The position numbers were made by a program, and so were the translations under genes. A stretch of DNA of 24,189 bases from an uncultured Clostridium sp. (GTDB lineage: Bacteria > Bacillota > Clostridia > TANB77 > CAG-508): NCBI GenBank assembly GCA_946495905.1, contig CAMMEP010000016.1, positions 1 through 24,189 of the forward strand, written 5' to 3'. Under the pieces are notes generated by a model. That model was not told the DNA's origin. It saw nothing but the letters and a program-made list of their open reading frames with translations, and ran no database searches. This document shows positions 23,044-24,189 of this stretch, in pieces. Every line of letters begins with the position of its first letter. Within the stretch, counting starts at the first letter, position 1.

Positions 23044-23715
23044 ATGAATTTAGATAATAAAAAGAAAATAATAATTTCAATAATCTTAATCATAATATTA
23101 GTTATTTTATTTATGATTTATTTAATTTTGAATAATGATGAAGATAATGTATTGAATTGGGAAGAGGAAATAGTTATGCAAAATATACAGAGTGAAGAAA
23201 TTCAAGAAAATGATATTAGTGAAAGTAGCAATGAAGTAGTAGAAGAAGCGAAGATTGTAATACATATAACAGGAGAAGTAAAAAAAGAGGGAATTTTATA
23301 TTTAGAAGAAGGAGCAAGAATAGCAGATGCTATAAAAGAAGCAGGAGGAGAAACAGAAGAAGCGGATTTAACACAAGTAAATTTAGCTTACAAATTGCAA
23401 GATGGACAAAAAATATATATTCCAAATAAAAATGAAAAGGTATCCACGTATATTACAGACAATAGTGGCAATAATATACTTACAGAAGGAAATAATACCC
23501 AAAATGGAGAGAAAGGAGGAAATGAAAAAGTGAATATAAATACAGCAAATCAATCAGAATTAGATAGTTTACCTGGAATTGGACCATCCTTGGCACAAAG
23601 AATAATAGACTATCGAGAAGAGAACGGAGCCTTTAAGAGCATAGAAGAACTTCAGAATGTAAAGGGAATAGGAAATGCTAAATATGAAGATATTAAGAAT
23701 GATGTTACTATTTAA
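23044..23715 (+). CDS. comEA: ComEA-like DNA-binding protein, 223 aa
   Basis: ComEA is the membrane-anchored receptor that binds double-stranded DNA outside the cell during transformation. Domains in order: a transmembrane anchor (about 8-30), an acidic linker, a SLBB/ComEA N-terminal domain (about 71-128: HITGEVKKEGILYLEEGARI; QDGQKIYIPN), and a helix-hairpin-helix DNA-binding domain (about 163-223: VNINTANQSELDSLPGIG and a second hairpin with VKGIG). The ATG at 23044 has AAAGGAGG about 8 nt upstream, which lies in the frame extending back to 23026, so the shorter start is right. No comEC or comEB follows; a superoxide reductase gene with its own promoter comes next. A role in general DNA handling rather than competence cannot be excluded. 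Confidence 0.9.
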   Translation: MNLDNKKKIIISIILIIILVILFMIYLILNNDEDNVLNWEEEIVMQNIQSEEIQENDISESSNEVVEEAKIVIHITGEVKKEGILYLEEGARIADAIKEAGGETEEADLTQVNLAYKLQDGQKIYIPNKNEKVSTYITDNSGNNILTEGNNTQNGEKGGNEKVNINTANQSELDSLPGIGPSLAQRIIDYREENGAFKSIEELQNVKGIGNAKYEDIKNDVTI

Positions 23716-23718
23716 TGC

Positions 23719-23746
23719 TTTACAATGTAAAAAAGTATGATATAAT
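23719..23746 (+). promoter_or_regulatory. Extended -10 promoter of the superoxide reductase
   Basis: TTTACA (23719-23724), then TGATATAAT (23738-23746), an extended -10 with perfect TATAAT, at 16-bp spacing. It starts 4 bp after the comEA stop and gives an independent transcript for the next gene. Confidence 0.75.
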
Positions 23747-23780
23747 AATTTCGAAATATGAAAAAGAAAGGATGATAGAA

Positions 23781-24161
23781 ATGAAAAATGAATTAATCAT
23801 AAAAAAATGCAATAGCTGTGGAGCTATAGTAAAAGTTTTAGAAGATTGTAATTGTGAAGGCTGTGGAATAATGTGCTGTGACAAACCTATGGAAGTATTA
23901 GTACCAAATTCTGTAGATGCAGCAGTTGAAAAACATATTCCAACATATGAAGTGGTTGATGATGAAATCATAGTCAGAGTAAATCATGTAATGGAAAAAG
24001 AACATTATATAGAATGGATAACATTAGTAAAAGAAAATAAAGAAATTACTGTAAAGCTATATCCAGAACAAGCAGCAGAAGCAAGATTCCCTTACTTAAA
24101 AGGTGGTACTTTGTATGCATATTGCAATAAGCATGGATTATGGAAAACAGAAGTAGAGTAA
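23781..24161 (+). CDS. dfx: Desulfoferrodoxin (two-iron superoxide reductase), 126 aa
   Basis: Reduces superoxide to hydrogen peroxide in the cytosol of anaerobes. The N-terminal desulforedoxin domain has C10-x-x-C13 and C32-C33 for the Fe(SCys)4 centre. The catalytic domain has EKH (E50, H52), H69 and H75 in VNHVMEKEHYIEW, and C115/H118 in CNKHGLW for the Fe(His)4Cys centre. Three further Cys (C23, C25, C28) lie between the two pairs of the first domain, beyond the usual four. I chose ATG 23781 with AAGGA 8 nt before it; an ATG at 23772 overlaps that site and the frame is open to 23715. It has its own strong promoter. The window ends 28 bp after the stop. Confidence 0.93.
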   Translation: MKNELIIKKCNSCGAIVKVLEDCNCEGCGIMCCDKPMEVLVPNSVDAAVEKHIPTYEVVDDEIIVRVNHVMEKEHYIEWITLVKENKEITVKLYPEQAAEARFPYLKGGTLYAYCNKHGLWKTEVE

Positions 24162-24189
24162 AAATTACCATATATTTGTAAATAAGTAT

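Noticed and set aside
1..24189. CRISPR array or known riboswitch classes
   Set aside because: No regularly spaced direct repeats were found. The leaders of the transporter genes are short and show no recognisable riboswitch core, including no yybP-ykoY element before the GDT1 gene.

Overview
The window is AT-rich (about 30% GC by eye) and reads as the chromosome of an anaerobic, Gram-positive-type Firmicute of the class Clostridia. The signs are strong AGGAGG-type ribosome binding sites, frequent TTG and GTG starts, sigma-A promoters with extended -10 elements, a two-iron superoxide reductase (anaerobe), ComEA, a LytR-CpsA-Psr protein, a DacF-like carboxypeptidase, CvpA and a YkvI-like transporter. 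I cannot name the species.

Left part, about 1-6200: an accessory, partly decayed region. It holds the tail of an unknown gene at the edge and an unknown gene that appears split by a one-base frameshift (114-1435). A fragment resembling the C-terminus of a Mob/Pre-type relaxase follows (1673-2052). A two-gene minus-strand unit encodes a 149-aa unknown protein and a 542-aa unknown protein with a zinc-peptidase-like HELRH motif. After a scrap of an XRE repressor comes a divergent module: two small unknown genes on the minus strand facing an intact XRE regulator. Next is a small membrane protein. I read this stretch as the scar of one or more mobilizable elements.

Middle part, about 6300-17660: housekeeping genes. 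There is an M14 carboxypeptidase resembling gamma-D-glutamyl-meso-diaminopimelate peptidases, a Yip1-like membrane protein, an M18 aminopeptidase and tRNA-Arg(UCU). A GT39/ArnT-like membrane glycosyltransferase and a CmpB-family membrane protein follow. A GDT1/UPF0016 cation transporter gene is broken by a one-base insertion. A three-gene ABC system of the GldA/GldF/GldG type is next, then a YkvI-like transporter whose ribosome binding site lies inside the preceding terminator hairpin.

Right part, about 17660-24189: cell-envelope and stress genes. A DUF5711-like protein and CvpA form one operon, followed by an LCP protein, a D-Ala-D-Ala carboxypeptidase on the minus strand, ComEA, and a desulfoferrodoxin with its own promoter.

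The most striking signal is a pair of about 190-bp structured repeats at 17659-17846 and 19801-19990, which bracket the DUF5711-CvpA operon. Each has a 112-bp core with identical outer blocks and a nearly identical GC-rich apex. The inner stem differs between copies but keeps base pairing. Each core is enclosed by 30-33-bp inverted-repeat arms whose sequence is unrelated between copies yet self-complementary within each copy. I do not recognise this family. It is the best candidate here for something undescribed.
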